Below are positions 11,831 through 25,400 of a stretch of 64,000 nt of DNA, in pieces. The translations under genes and the position numbers were made by a program. The stretch is taken from assembly GCA_002245135.1 (NCBI GenBank), contig NGBS01001184.1, positions 41,787 to 105,786 of the forward strand. Direction: 5' to 3'. Positions within the stretch are counted from its first letter, which is position 1. Each line of letters begins with the position of its first letter. A model generated the notes under the pieces. That model was not told the origin of the DNA, ran no database searches, and worked only from the letters and a program-made list of their open reading frames with translations. The stretch comes from Proteromonas lacertae (Eukaryota > Sar > Bigyra > Opalinata > Proteromonadidae).

Positions 11831-13246
11831 ATGTCTTTCTCACAGTTTTATGTTTTGTCATCTCGAGGTGATCCTATATTATATAGAGATTGTATTATAA
11901 CTATGATATGATATTATTACAATAGATAGACAGGATTTACCGAAGACAACAATGGAAGTATTTTTCAGAAAAATATCATTTTGGCAAGGAGATCCACCTC
12001 CATTTTTTGTATTTAATTTTTGTTTATATATTAGAATGCTGAAGGTATAAATTATATATGGGCTAGAAAGAATGGCATATATTTTGTATGTACAGCAAGG
12101 TTTAATGTATCACCTACAGTAACAGTTGAACTTATAAACAGAATTATTCAGTTATTTGCTGATTATTGTGGTAAATTGACAGAACAAGATCTAAGAGAGA
12201 ATTACCTATTATTATATGAAGTATTAGATGAAGTTGATGATTTTGGATATCCACAAGACTCATCTGCTGAAGTTCTTAAACAACATGTGTTTAATACATC
12301 AGGATCAGTGTGGGATACAATATCACCAGTATATTATTATTATTATATTCACTTATTTATATTAACATAGACTGGAGGACCAGTATCAGATATATCAATT
12401 GTGAATAGTAATGCAAAAGACAAGAATGAATTATTCGTAGATGTTGTTGAAAGGTTACACTGTACATTTAACTCAAATGGAGATATTATAATGAGTTCAA
12501 TTGATGGACAAATTAATATAAAATCATTCTTACAAGAAAATCCAGTTGTTACATTAACTCTTGATCCGAATATAATCGTAGGAAGGCAAAAAGCAGCAGA
12601 AGCTGGTGGTGGAATAGGACATATCATATTAGATGATGCAAATCTACATGAATGTATTGATTCACATCAATTTGAAGAATCTAAAATGTTGGTGTTTTAC
12701 CCACCTGATGGTGAGTTTACTGCAATGTATTATCGTATTACATCTCCTTATAATCCACCATTTATGATTTATCCAATGATTGATCAGGAAATAGACACAA
12801 AAGTTGAATTAATTATAAAATTAGTCGGGACTTATGCAAAGGAAATGTATGCTAGTAATGTTGGTTTGACATTTAATGCACCTGCATCTACTTTAACATG
12901 TACAACCAATTTACCTGATGGAGTGACTGGAGAATCATGTGATTATAGAGAAAAAGAGAAAAAAGTTGTTTGGCAAATTGAAAAATGTGATGGTCAAGGA
13001 GAACATTTATTAAGAGTTGTATTTAGTTTGGATTCTCCAGCATCTGCTCATATTAGAAAGGAGATTGGACCATTAATGTATATATTATTATTATTATAAA
13101 ATAGTTGTACATTTGCCATTCCTGGTGTTATGACATCACCATTAAAGATAGTAAAATGTGAAGTTGAGGATAAAACACCTAAGAACAAAGCAAAGAAATG
13201 GCTGAGAAGGTTGACAACTAACTCATCTTACGTCTGTAGATTATAA
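11831..13246 (+). CDS. AP4M1: AP-4 complex subunit mu
   Basis: Medium chain of the AP-4 vesicle coat adaptor, acting at the trans-Golgi. About 428 residues, close to the family length. Starts MSFSQFYVLSSRGDPILYRD (longin-like domain), continues with YEVLDEVDDFGYPQ, the family signature, then the mu homology domain (LHCTFNSNGDI ... DGEFTAMYYRI), and ends SSYVCRL, as AP-4 mu proteins end in YVCR plus a hydrophobic residue. Introns 11892-11925, 12009-12034, 12329-12370 and 13078-13104 restore one frame. The epsilon subunit of the same complex lies 35 kb away on the same strand. Confidence 0.88.
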
Positions 13247-13510
13247 ATTCTATTTTCATATAATAATTTTGTGTGTATATAGTATTAAAATCACAACAAT
13301 ATACAACTAAATCTCTTCATTTTAAATAGATACTGAGATTATTAGAATTGTGAGTGATTTAACGAATTTGACAAAATATATTCTAAAACATAAGATAAAG
13401 ATGTATATCGAATTAAATTTCATAATTTGCCAAAATCCTTTGTGTTTTTTTAAGAAAATACAAAAATTAATAACATTTAAACATAAGTGAATGATTAATT
13501 ACATATTTAG

Positions 13511-15101
13511 TTACTTCTGATCAGTTAAAGCTTTTCCTGTTGTTTCTATTTCACATTATTAAACTTAATAAATGATATATGCATATACCTGGTAAATATC
13601 TTATCATATACACAAAATACATCAAACCAATTTCTAATAATAATAAAAATAGAGTAGTCAATCCTAATTTCATAATATATGGAAATATATAAGTCATAGC
13701 ACAGGAAGACAACCATGATAAACAAATCGACAATTCACAAGCTTGAGCTATAAAACAAATACATATAAAAATAAAAAATAAATCATACATCTAACATGCA
13801 ATGGAAATACTTCAGTTGCCCAAGCGAAGAATGAACCACCAATTCCAATTTGAAATCCTAGAATAACTAATACTAACGATATAATAGTGAATATATTGAT
13901 TAATAAATATGGAGCAATAGAACTACCTAAAACACCAACCATCATCATTATTGAACCAATCATATAAGTATTTCTTCTTCCTAAATAATCCATTGAAATG
14001 GATGATAAGAAAGTACCAATTAAACTTACCACTCCACCTATAATAATGGAATATAACAACACATCTTTAATTTTTATTTCATACAATATGAATGAAACAT
14101 ATGTAATTAGACCATTCACACCAACACAATTCAAATGACTTCCTATGATTATTGACAATAAAATATTCCTCCATTCTTTTAAACTATACAAATTTGATGT
14201 TGTTGTTGTTTTCATTTCTGTTGTTGTTGTTGTTGTTGCAACTGTAGATATATCAGTAGTGAGTGTAGATGTCGGTGTAAATGCTGTTTCAGCAGATGAT
14301 TCATTCTCACATGTTAGTAATGGTAATTTTTCACTTGCTTTTGATCCACTTTCTACATAATCTATTAATAATAATATGTATGATAATAATAATATACATG
14401 GAGATTCTTGTATAAAGAACGTTAATATAAACAAACAGAGTGGATCTAATATAATAGAAATAAACTGAACTTGCCAATTCCAAGTTGGAATACATTTTAC
14501 TTTATCTAAACTGAAATAACCACCTACTCCAATGTAATTTGATACTTCTGCTACTATAAAACCTATTGCAGAAGCAAATGATACTAATCCACCAACTAAA
14601 CCTCTCTTTTTTGGATCTACAACTTCAGATGAGTAAAGTGGACATACAGTTGAGAAATATCCACCGATAATTCCACAACAAATACGAATTAATGTTGAAA
14701 CCCAAAAGTTATTAACAACACAATTTAAAATACAGAAAACTACACCAAATAATGCAGAATATCTCAGTGTCTATAGTAAAATACTTTAATTCTATACTTT
14801 CACTCTACCAAATTTATCGGCAGTTCTTACACCAACTCCAGCACCGATAACCATTCCAAATGTAAAACTTGACATATAAATACTCTAATTGAAAAAAAGA
14901 GAAGAATATTTACTTGGTATGCATCTAATTTTGATTGAGATATATTGCTTACATCAAACCAGCTGCATTGAAGCATTGATCCAATGATTCCACCCAAGAT
15001 ACAGAATTGAAAGCCATAAAATGCTCCTCCCAATAGATTAACAACGGCTATAGCATTAACATATTTATCATAATTATAATACCAGGTATAAGTACAGACA
15101 T
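13511..15101 (-). CDS. MFS sugar transporter (SP family)
   Basis: About 470 residues with twelve expected membrane helices. Family motifs: GVRTADKFGR (loop 2-3), PLYSSEV, QESP at the end of helix 6, SMDYLGRR (loop 8-9), ATEVFPLHVRS and the C-terminal LPETTGK. The central cytosolic loop is lengthened by a Thr-rich low-complexity run (around 14190-14310). The start at 15101 comes from a 7-codon first exon spliced over about 34 nt. The last exon (13511-13547) supplies the ETTGKALTDQK end. Several other tiny introns are needed, e.g. near 13746-13788 and 14771-14803. Substrate cannot be read from sequence; a hexose is the usual one. Confidence 0.82.
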
Positions 15102-15200
15102 TTATGCAAACAAGAGAATTAGGTTAATCTTAAGAAAAATGTATATTTTCAATCATAAAATCCCAATATTAAACCCAATTAAAAACAACAAAATCAATAT

Positions 15201-15280
15201 TTAATAACGCTGATACATGTTTGGAGGAACATTCAATAAAGCACCTCTATTATCGTCTATAAAAATAAAAAATAAATATT

Positions 15281-15315
<35 letters not shown>

Positions 15316-17145
15316 TAGCATAATTATTATATCTACTAGGCATAGGATTACCTTGCGCATATTGTGGATTTCCTCTCATTGGCATATTGCCATAATTATA
15401 ATTAGGAGCAGGAACAGATATGGTATTATAATAATAAGTTTTGAGAGAATAAAACAATTTAGCTTCAATTCTTTTTAATGAAAATTGTGGAGGTATATCA
15501 GGCCAATTCGGTATAACGAAATTATTATATTCAACAAAATTCAATATATTTGGATTAGAACAGATTAATCTCCACAACTCATCACTATATTCACTAACTT
15601 CGTTCAAATCTCTCATTTTTTCGATTTTGTCATAATCAACAGTTATCTTTTCACATGTTTTATAATCATATGGATTTTTCAAAGTATCTGTTGAAAATTT
15701 ATTTTGCAAAATCAAACTACATCTTTTTTCTTCTTTATTATATTCATTATCTTTGGTTGCATTATATTCTTTTAATAATGTTTGTCTTATCTCACATCTT
15801 GTAATTGATTGTAGTTTATGCCATTGTATAATAACGTGAGGAGTATAATCGTTATCTTCATCAATATAATTATCTTTAGGAAATTTAACACTAATATAAT
15901 AATAATAATCATTATATATATATATATATATTTCATACTCAATTAATAATTTCTTTTCCATCTCCATATCTTGTTTTCTTAAATCACTATCGTTTGTATT
16001 TGCATTATCTCTCATTCTATGTGCATCGAATTCATCAGAAATAAATAATTTCTCTTGAACCAATCGATCTTCTGGAGCCCAACAAATATGACGACTTTTC
16101 CTCTTATTATTATTATTATTATTTGAAGAAGAAGTTGTTGTTGTTTCAGTTTCTGTTTCCATTGATGTTGTTGATTCTGATTTTATTTCTAAAGTATTAT
16201 TATTTGACTCTAATGAAGTGTTACTATTAGTTGGAGAAGAGAGTTTGCTTGCATTATGAAATGGAGATTGTGCAAATGGCGAAATTATCTTTTTATCATC
16301 TTCTGTTTTTTGTTTCTTTGCTGTATGTATTAATTGTCCAAATATATCACCTTTTTTAACTTCTTGCTTTCTCTTTTGAGCTGCAGCATCAGTTGAATTT
16401 TGTGTTGTAGTTGTAGATGTAGATGTAGATGTAGATGTAGCAGCAGTTGTAGCAGTTGTATTTGTGGGAGTTGTATTTCCTTTTGCTTTTGACAACTGTT
16501 TTTTCCATTCATTTTTAACTACTGAAGCATAATCTTTAATTTGAATATTATCTTGTTTACATAACTTTGATATTGTTTTATTTATTGAATTTGATTTATT
16601 TAATACTATGTCTTTATTTACAGGAAGAGAAGAAAGAAATTGAGTAATAATTCTTATTTCTTTAATTTCATTCCTTGATACAGAATCATTTAACCACTCG
16701 TGTAATTGAACTAATATATTGTTATGCAGAAATTCAATAACTGTGTCTTTTGGTGTCTTCTGGAATGTCTTCATAATCAAATACTTTTCATCAAATAACT
16801 AATATTAAATATTAAATATATACCTTTGCACGATCTAGCAATTTTAATACTCCAGACTTGAGATCAAAGCCTCCTGTTTCATAATCTAACATTTTTACAT
16901 AATATATGTCAAAATCGCTTTGAGGCTGTTCTATTTGATCAGCTTGTATTATTTCCTAAACAAATTATGAATTATTTTTATGAAATACGGAATATTTGGG
17001 AAATAGTTTCAATTGTTCATTATAAATATTAGAAAACTATATAAAATGGTCAAAATAAGCATACATAATGTAAATCTTTTAGTTGTTTATTAAAAGTATT
17101 ATTTACTCTCTCTGAAATTTGGTTTATAATTAATGATGGATTCAT
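15201..17145 (-). CDS. TFIIS N-terminal (LW) domain protein, PNUTS-like PP1 regulator candidate
   Basis: About 580 residues. The N-terminus and the TVIEFLHNN to SLPVNK region form a TFIIS-N/LW helical bundle. A Ser/Thr-rich linker with a basic KKGDIFGQLIHTAKKQK patch follows, then KRKSRHICWAPEDRLVQEKL, which resembles the RVxF-type PP1 docking stretch of PNUTS (TVTW followed by an acidic residue and a leucine). The order LW domain then PP1-docking motif is that of PNUTS/PPP1R10. The C-terminus is Gly/Asn/Pro-rich and ends NVPPNMYQRY. Five introns fit, including a 48-nt stop-free one at 15891-15938 and one at 15257-15315. Family assignment rests on two motifs, so treat PNUTS as likely rather than proven. 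Confidence 0.6.
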
Positions 17146-17484
17146 TTTCGATACACCCAAAAATATTTTCGTTAATTTTTTATTCATTTATAAAATCATG
17201 TAATTTAGATTAATATTCCATTACACTATTTAGATTATTATTTCAGTATGGTGTAATTTGAATTTGTGGAATAATAGTTAAGATAGTTTTACTCTTGATT
17301 ATGTATGAGATTAGTTATGATATAGCAATCGTAGGGTTTTTATATTACGCATGATGTATATTGTCGTTGTTGTGATAAACTAGAAAGTTCTATGAAACTT
17401 GTTCTAGAACAATCTAGATGTTTCTTTAAAAGAATAAAAATCTCTTCATTTCTATTTTTCTTACAATTTTATAACTATATAATC
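17146..17484. promoter_or_regulatory. Divergent 339-bp intergenic region with heat shock element
   Basis: Separates the PNUTS-like gene (-) and the small heat shock gene (+). Besides the heat shock element (listed separately) it holds an inverted repeat ATTACAC / GTGTAAT around 17220-17265. No gene seen in it. Confidence 0.45.
17383..17409 (+). promoter_or_regulatory. Heat shock element upstream of sHSP gene
   Basis: GAA and TTC blocks at 17383, 17388, 17394, 17402 and 17407 give two head-to-head pairs (GAAagTTC and TTCtaGAA), the arrangement bound by heat shock factor trimers. The site is about 75 bp before the start codon of the Hsp20-like gene. Spacing between the two pairs is not the ideal 5-bp phase throughout. 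Confidence 0.6.
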
Positions 17485-17877
17485 ATGTCATCAAACACTG
17501 CAACTGAAGATATTAGAGTGTATTCTTGGACTCCCAAGTATGAAACAAAGAAAAACGAAAGATATTATGAATGGAGGGTATATATTCCAGGTGCTTCAGA
17601 GAGAAGTTTGGATATGAGTTTAGAATTCGATAAGAAGGTTGTATTATTAACAGGATATAAAGAAGCCAACGTTACAGATCAAATTTATAAGAAAATATAC
17701 AATATCGACATTCCAGAAGGTTATTTTAAGTTAGAAATACCATTTCCACCTGAAGAACTAGATTTTGATAATTTCAGACTCAATTCTGAAAACTGTACAT
17801 TGATTTTAACTATTCCTTTGAAAAGTGCTCCACCGACAAAGAAAATCTTATTGAAGAAAGGAACTTTATCTATTTAA
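17485..17877 (+). CDS. Small heat shock protein (Hsp20/alpha-crystallin type)
   Basis: 130 residues, intronless, starting MSSNTATED. The reading frame is open further upstream (from 17392) but that part overlaps the heat shock element, so the later ATG is preferred. The alpha-crystallin-like beta sandwich shows a YYEWRVYIPG strand, VVLLTGYKE, then GYFKLEIPFPPEELDFDNF and CTLILTIPL near the end. Role in the family: ATP-independent holdase chaperone. The heat shock element immediately upstream supports both the identity and heat induction. A CS/p23-like fold is the alternative because the two are similar. Confidence 0.72.
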   Translation: MSSNTATEDIRVYSWTPKYETKKNERYYEWRVYIPGASERSLDMSLEFDKKVVLLTGYKEANVTDQIYKKIYNIDIPEGYFKLEIPFPPEELDFDNFRLNSENCTLILTIPLKSAPPTKKILLKKGTLSI

Positions 17878-18046
17878 TTGTTTATACTTGATTAGTTATT
17901 TTTTGATTTTACTATTTGTTGTTTGTTTGAGTATTTTATTATCATAACAATTAAAATAATTCAATAATATGATATTTTGTTATTCCGATCTAGATATAAC
18001 ATACAACAATTAACAAAACACAGATTTAAATAATTGTGTTTCAAAA

Positions 18047-19332
18047 ATGAAAAAATCAATTTTTGGGCAAATAGAGTCTATTGGTTTAAATGTTTTGCTT
18101 GTTTTGGAGCATTGATTGCTGAAGGATTTATAGACAACGCAAAAGGCATATTGCTTCCAGAAGTGAAATTTGAAAAAGATATTGACTATGCCATATATAG
18201 TTTTTTGCCAAATGCAATGCTCATTGGATATGTTATTTTTTCGTTATTATCAGCTTCAATTATATACAAATTTGGATATAGGTGGGCTTTTATCATTGGA
18301 TATGTTGGTCCAATAATTGGATTTATTGGAATATACTTTGTAGATAATCTGTACGCCTTGATGTTCTTTTTATTTTTATCATCAGCTGGATTAGGTTCTT
18401 TGGACTTAAGTGCTAATTCATTAGGTACTATTACCTTTACTACACACATTAGTTTAATGTTTTGCTTTTTGGTATTCTTTTACGGTGTTGGATCGTTCTT
18501 AGCTCCACCTTATATAAAACTTTGGTATCAGTTATTCCCTCGTTTTGGTTATAGAGAACAGTATTTAGTAGCATTGATTCCTATTGGATTATTCTTCATT
18601 CCAACATTATTTGTTCCATTCGACAAGGATTCAAAGTCATCATATCAAAAACTAGAAGAAAGTGTAGATATAGATAAAGCACGGGAGGAATTATTAGAAA
18701 AACCAATAAAGTTATCTCCTTATGAAGTATTAAAAGATGTTAGATTATGGACAATTATCTTAATAGCTGCTTTCACAACTATAACTGAAAGATCCACCAG
18801 TAGTTGGGGTGTATTATATGCAACAAACTATCTGCACGTTAGTAAAAGTGTAGCAAGCGATTTCTTCACTTATTTCTTAATGATTTATACATTTTCAAGA
18901 TTAGTGACAGGGTTTATTACTGATAGGTTTCGACCGACTAATGCTTTATATTTCTTAGAAATTGGTACATTACTTTGTGCTGTAATTGGATTTACTGTTA
19001 AAAATTCTAATGTTGCTTTAGGTTTTATTGCATTTACTGGATTTTTTGTTTCAACATTTTGGCCTGCTTTAATGGGAGTGATAATGGATCATTTTAAGAA
19101 TGATGCAGAAACTGCAACTGGTTTTATTATGCCATTTCAATGTGTTATTCAGATTGGAGTTATGTATGCATTTGGAGTGATAAATGACTCATTTGGTGAT
19201 GAATATGCTTATATCTTATCATATGCTTCAACTGGAATTGCATTACTAATTACCATTTTGTTAGATATTCTTATAAGGATAGAAAAGAAACAAGAAAAGA
19301 AACGAGAACTAGATGCAATAGTCGATCTATAA
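18047..19332 (+). CDS. MFS transporter (FHS/FucP-like)
   Basis: About 425 residues, roughly twelve membrane helices, no introns needed. Typical MFS features: ASIIYKFGYRWAF after helix 2, a long acidic-basic central loop (about residues 200-225), GFITDRFRPTN in the second half, and a charged C-terminal tail. Overall pattern resembles the fucose/glucose transporter branch; substrate unknown. The start is odd: the open frame begins right after a stop at 18031-18033 with no usable ATG, while an ATG at 18047 lies one frame off. One more A in the A-run after it would put it in frame (MKKINFWANRVYW). A sequencing slip or an unseen upstream exon are both possible. Confidence 0.7.
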
Positions 19333-19457
19333 TTAATGCCATAATAAATACTATATATATAAATATAATTCACTTTTTATAATGTTTTTTAACATTATAT
19401 TTTATTAAATAATCACATAATCAAAAATTAAAATATAATTATGAAAATAAAAAAAAA

Positions 19458-22400
19458 TTAAAATGAAATTTTTCTTGCAGCAGCAGATGGTCTACCACCA
19501 ATTCTAGTAGTAGCTGCAACTGATTCTGCAGATCTTATATAATCAGCTTTTACTCCACTTTCTCTATCTCCATCATCATATCTAACATCATATGTTCCAT
19601 CACGATTATCTCGACTTATCTCGCCTTTAAACCATCTCGCTCCACCATGATATCGAGCTTCAATCTTATCACCTTCTCGGAATGAAGATGAACTTGTTAT
19701 TGGTTTTTCATCTAATCCACCTCCGATCTTTCGAATATAATCGGATTTTACTCCACTTTCTCTATCTCCATCATCATATCTAACATCATATGTTCCATCA
19801 CGATTATCTCGACTTATCTCGCCTTTAAACCATCTCGCTCCACCATGATATCGAGCTTCAATTTTATCACCTTCTCGGAATGAAGATGAAGAAGATGATG
19901 TACTAGCTGTTGTATTACTCCCACCCACTTTTCGAATTAAGTCTTTAGTTACTCCACGTTCTTCATCACCATCATCATATCTTATGTTGAATGTTCCATC
20001 TAAATTAATTCGACTGATTTTTCCAGGAAAATATCTGCTTCGACCACCATAACGAGCTTCTACTTTATCACCTTCAGACAAATCACTTTCACTTTTATCA
20101 CCAAACAAATCTTCAATACCATCGATCTTTCGAATATAATCGGATTTTACTCCACTTTCTCTATCTCCATCATCATATCTAACATCATATGTTCCATCAC
20201 GATTATCTCGACTTATCTCGCCTTTAAACCATCTCGCTCCACCATGATATCGAGCTTCAATCTTATCACCTTCTCGGAATGAAGATGAACTTGTTATTGG
20301 TTTTTCATCTAATCCACCTCCGATCTTTCGAATATAATCGGATTTTACTCCACTTTCTCTATCTCCATCATCATATCTAACATCATATGTTCCATCACGA
20401 TTATCTCGACTTATCTCGCCTTTAAACCATCTCGCTCCACCATGATATCGAGCTTCAATCTTATCACCTTCTCGGAATGAAGATGAACTTGTTATTGGTT
20501 TTTCATCTAATCCACCTCCGATCTTTCGAATATAATCGGATTTTACTCCACTTTCTCTATCTCCATCATCATATCTAACATCATATGTTCCATCACGATT
20601 ATCTCGACTTATCTCGCCTTTAAACCATCTCGCTCCACCATGATATCGAGCTTCAATCTTATCACCTTCTCGGAATGAAGATGAACTTGTTATTGGTTTT
20701 TCATCTAATCCACCTCCGATCTTTCGAATATAATCGGATTTTACTCCACTTTCTCTATCTCCATCATCATATCTAACATCATATGTTCCATCACGATTAT
20801 CTCGACTTATCTCGCCTTTAAACCATCTCGCTCCACCATGATATCGAGCTTCAATCTTATCACCTTCTCGGAATGAAGATGAACTTGTTATTGGTTTTTC
20901 ATCTAATCCACCTCCGATCTTTCGAATATAATCGGATTTTACTCCACTTTCTCTATCTCCATCATCATATCTAACATCATATGTTCCATCACGATTATCT
21001 CGACTTATCTCGCCTTTAAACCATCTCGCTCCACCATGATATCGAGCTTCAATCTTATCACCTTCTCGGAATGAAGATGAGCTTGTTATTGGTTTTTCAT
21101 CTAATCCACCTCCGATCTTTCGAATATAATCGGATTTTACTCCACTTTCTCTATCTCCATCATCATATCTAACATCATATGTTCCATCACGATTATCTCG
21201 ACTTATCTCGCCTTTAAACCATCTCGCTCCACCATGATATCGAGCTTCAATCTTATCACCTTCTCGGAATGAAGATGACTTGTTATTGGTTTTTCATCTA
21301 ATCCACCTCCGATCTTTCGAATATAATCGGATTTTACTCCACTTTCTCTATCTCCATCATCATATCTAACATCATATGTTCCATCACGATTATCTCGACT
21401 TATCTCGCCTTTAAACCATCTCGCTCCACCATGATATCGAGCTTCAATCTTATCACCTTCTCGGAATGAAGATGAAGCTTGTTATTGGTTTTTCATCTAA
21501 TCCACCTCCGATCTTTCGAATATAATCGGATTTTACTCCACTTTCTCTATCTCCATCATCATATCTAACATCATATGTTCCATCACGATTATCTCGACTT
21601 ATCTCGCCTTTAAACCATCTCGCTCCACCATGATATCGAGCTTCAATCTTATCACCTTCTCGGAATGAAGATGAGCTTGTTATTGGTTTTTCATCTAATC
21701 CACCTCCGATCTTTCGAATATAATCGGATTTTACTCCACTTTCTCTATCTCCATCATCATATCTAACATCATATGTTCCATCACGATTATCTCGACTTAT
21801 CTCGCCTTTAAACCATCTCGCTCCACCATGATATCGAGCTTCAATCTTATCACCTTCTCGGAATGAAGATGAGCTTGTTATTGGTTTTTCATCTAATCCA
21901 CCTCCGATCTTTCGAATATAATCGGATTTTACTCCACTTTCTCTATCTCCATCATCATATCTAACATCATATGTTCCATCACGATTATCTCGACTTATCT
22001 CGCCTTTAAACCATCTCGCTCCACCATGATATCGAGCTTCAATCTTATCACCTTCTCGGAATGAAGATGAACTTGTTATTGGTTTTTCATCTAATCCACC
22101 TCCGATCTTTCGAATATAATCGGATTTTACTCCACTTTCTCTATCTCCATCATCATATCTAACATCATATGTTCCATCACGATTATCTCGACTTATCTCG
22201 CCTTTAAACCATCTCGCTCCACCATGATATCGAGCTTCAATCTTATCACCTTCTCGGAATGAAGATGAGCTTGTTATTGGTTTTTCATCTAATCCACCTC
22301 CGATCTTTCGAATATAATCGGATTTTACTCCACTTTCTCTATCTCCATCATCATATCTAACATCATATGTTCCATCACGATTATCTCGACTTATCTCGCC

Positions 22401-25400
22401 TTTAAACCATCTCGCTCCACCATGATATCGAGCTTCAATCTTATCACCTTCTCGGAATGAAGATGAACTTGTTATTGGTTTTTCATCTAATCCACCTCCG
22501 ATCTTTCGAATATAATCGGATTTTACTCCACTTTCTCTATCTCCATCATCATATCTAACATCATATGTTCCATCACGATTATCTCGACTTATCTCGCCTT
22601 TAAACCATCTCGCTCCACCATGATATCGAGCTTCAATCTTATCACCTTCTCGGAATGAAGATGAACTTGTTATTGGTTTTTCATCTAATCCACCTCCGAT
22701 CTTTCGAATATAATCGGATTTTACTCCACTTTCTCTATCTCCATCATCATATCTAACATCATATGTTCCATCACGATTATCTCGACTTATCTCGCCTTTA
22801 AACCATCTCGCTCCACCATGATATCGAGCTTCAATCTTATCACCTTCTCGGAATGAAGATGAACTTGTTATTGGTTTTTCATCTAATCCACCTCCGATCT
22901 TTCGAATATAATCGGATTTTACTCCACTTTCTCTATCTCCATCATCATATCTAACATCATATGTTCCATCACGATTATCTCGACTTATCTCGCCTTTAAA
23001 CCATCTCGCTCCACCATGATATCGAGCTTCAATCTTATCACCTTCTCGGAATGAAGATGAACTTGTTATTGGTTTTTCATCTAATCCACCTCCGATCTTT
23101 CGAATATAATCGGATTTTACTCCACTTTCTCTATCTCCATCATCATATCTAACATCATATGTTCCATCACGATTATCTCGACTTATCTCGCCTTTAAACC
23201 ATCTCGCTCCACCATGATATCGAGCTTCAATCTTATCACCTTCTCGGAATGAAGATGAACTTGTTATTGGTTTTTCATCTAATCCACCTCCGATCTTTCG
23301 AATATAATCGGATTTTACTCCACTTTCTCTATCTCCATCATCATATCTAACATCATATGTTCCATCACGATTATCTCGACTTATCTCGCCTTTAAACCAT
23401 CTCGCTCCACCATGATATCGAGCTTCAATCTTATCACCTTCTCGGAATGAAGATGAACTTGTTATTGGTTTTTCATCTAATCCACCTCCGATCTTTCGAA
23501 TATAATCGGATTTTACTCCACTTTCTCTATCTCCATCATCATATCTAACATCATATGTTCCATCACGATTATCTCGACTTATCTCGCCTTTAAACCATCT
23601 CGCTCCACCATGATATCGAGCTTCAATCTTATCACCTTCTCGGAATGAAGATGAACTTGTTATTGGTTTTTCATCTAATCCACCTCCGATCTTTCGAATA
23701 TAATCGGATTTTACTCCACTTTCTCTATCTCCATCATCATATCTAACATCATATGTTCCATCACGATTATCTCGACTTATCTCGCCTTTAAACCATCTCG
23801 CTCCACCATGATATCGAGCTTCAATCTTATCACCTTCTCGGAATGAAGATGAACTTGTTATTGGTTTTTCATCTAATCCACCTCCGATCTTTCGAATATA
23901 ATCGGATTTTACTCCACTTTCTCTATCTCCATCATCATATCTAACATCATATGTTCCATCACGATTATCTCGACTTATCTCGCCTTTAAACCATCTCGCT
24001 CCACCATGATATCGAGCTTCAATCTTATCACCTTCTCGGAATGAAGATGAACTTGTTATTGGTTTTTCATCTAATCCACCTCCGATCTTTCGAATATAAT
24101 CGGATTTTACTCCACTTTCTCTATCTCCATCATCATATCTAACATCATATGTTCCATCACGATTATCTCGACTTATCTCGCCTTTAAACCATCTCGCTCC
24201 ACCATGATATCGAGCTTCAATCTTATCACCTTCTCGGAATGAAGATGAACTTGTTATTGGTTTTTCATCTAATCCACCTCCGATCTTTCGAATATAATCG
24301 GATTTTACTCCACTTTCTCTATCTCCATCATCATATCTAACATCATATGTTCCATCACGATTATCTCGACTTATCTCGCCTTTAAACCATCTCGCTCCAC
24401 CATGATATCGAGCTTCAATCTTATCACCTTCTCGGAATGAAGATGAACTTGTTATTGGTTTTTCATCTAATCCACCTCCGATCTTTCGAATATAATCGGA
24501 TTTTACTCCACTTTCTCTATCTCCATCATCATATCTAACATCATATGTTCCATCACGATTATCTCGACTTATCTCGCCTTTAAACCATCTCGCTCCACCA
24601 TGATATCGAGCTTCAATCTTATCACCTTCTCGGAATGAAGATGAGCTTGTTATTGGTTTTTCATCTAATCCACCTCCGATCTTTCGAATATAATCGGATT
24701 TTACTCCACTTTCTCTATCTCCATCATCATATCTAACATCATATGTTCCATCACGATTATCTCGACTTATCTCGCCTTTAAACCATCTCGCTCCACCATG
24801 ATATCGAGCTTCAATCTTATCACCTTCTCGGAATGAAGATGAACTTGTTATTGGTTTTTCATCTAATCCACCTCCGATCTTTCGAATATAATCGGATTTT
24901 ACTCCACTTTCTCTATCTCCATCATCATATCTAACATCATATGTTCCATCACGATTATCTCGACTTATCTCGCCTTTAAACCATCTCGCTCCACCATGAT
25001 ATCGAGCTTCAATCTTATCACCTTCTCGGAATGAAGATGAACTTGTTATTGGTTTTTCATCTAATCCACCTCCGATCTTTCGAATATAATCGGATTTTAC
25101 TCCACTTTCTCTATCTCCATCATCATATCTAACATCATATGTTCCATCACGATTATCTCGACTTATCTCGCCTTTAAACCATCTCGCTCCACCATGATAT
25201 CGAGCTTCAATCTTATCACCTTCTCGGAATGAAGATGAACTTGTTATTGGTTTTTCATCTAATCCACCTCCGATCTTTCGAATATAATCGGATTTTACTC
25301 CACTTTCTCTATCTCCATCATCATATCTAACATCATATGTTCCATCACGATTATCTCGACTTATCTCGCCTTTAAACCATCTCGCTCCACCATGATATCG

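Noticed and set aside
13340-13490. Possible 50-residue plus-strand ORF after AP-4 mu
   Set aside because: No start codon in a good context, no similarity, and it lies in a convergent 3' region; probably chance.
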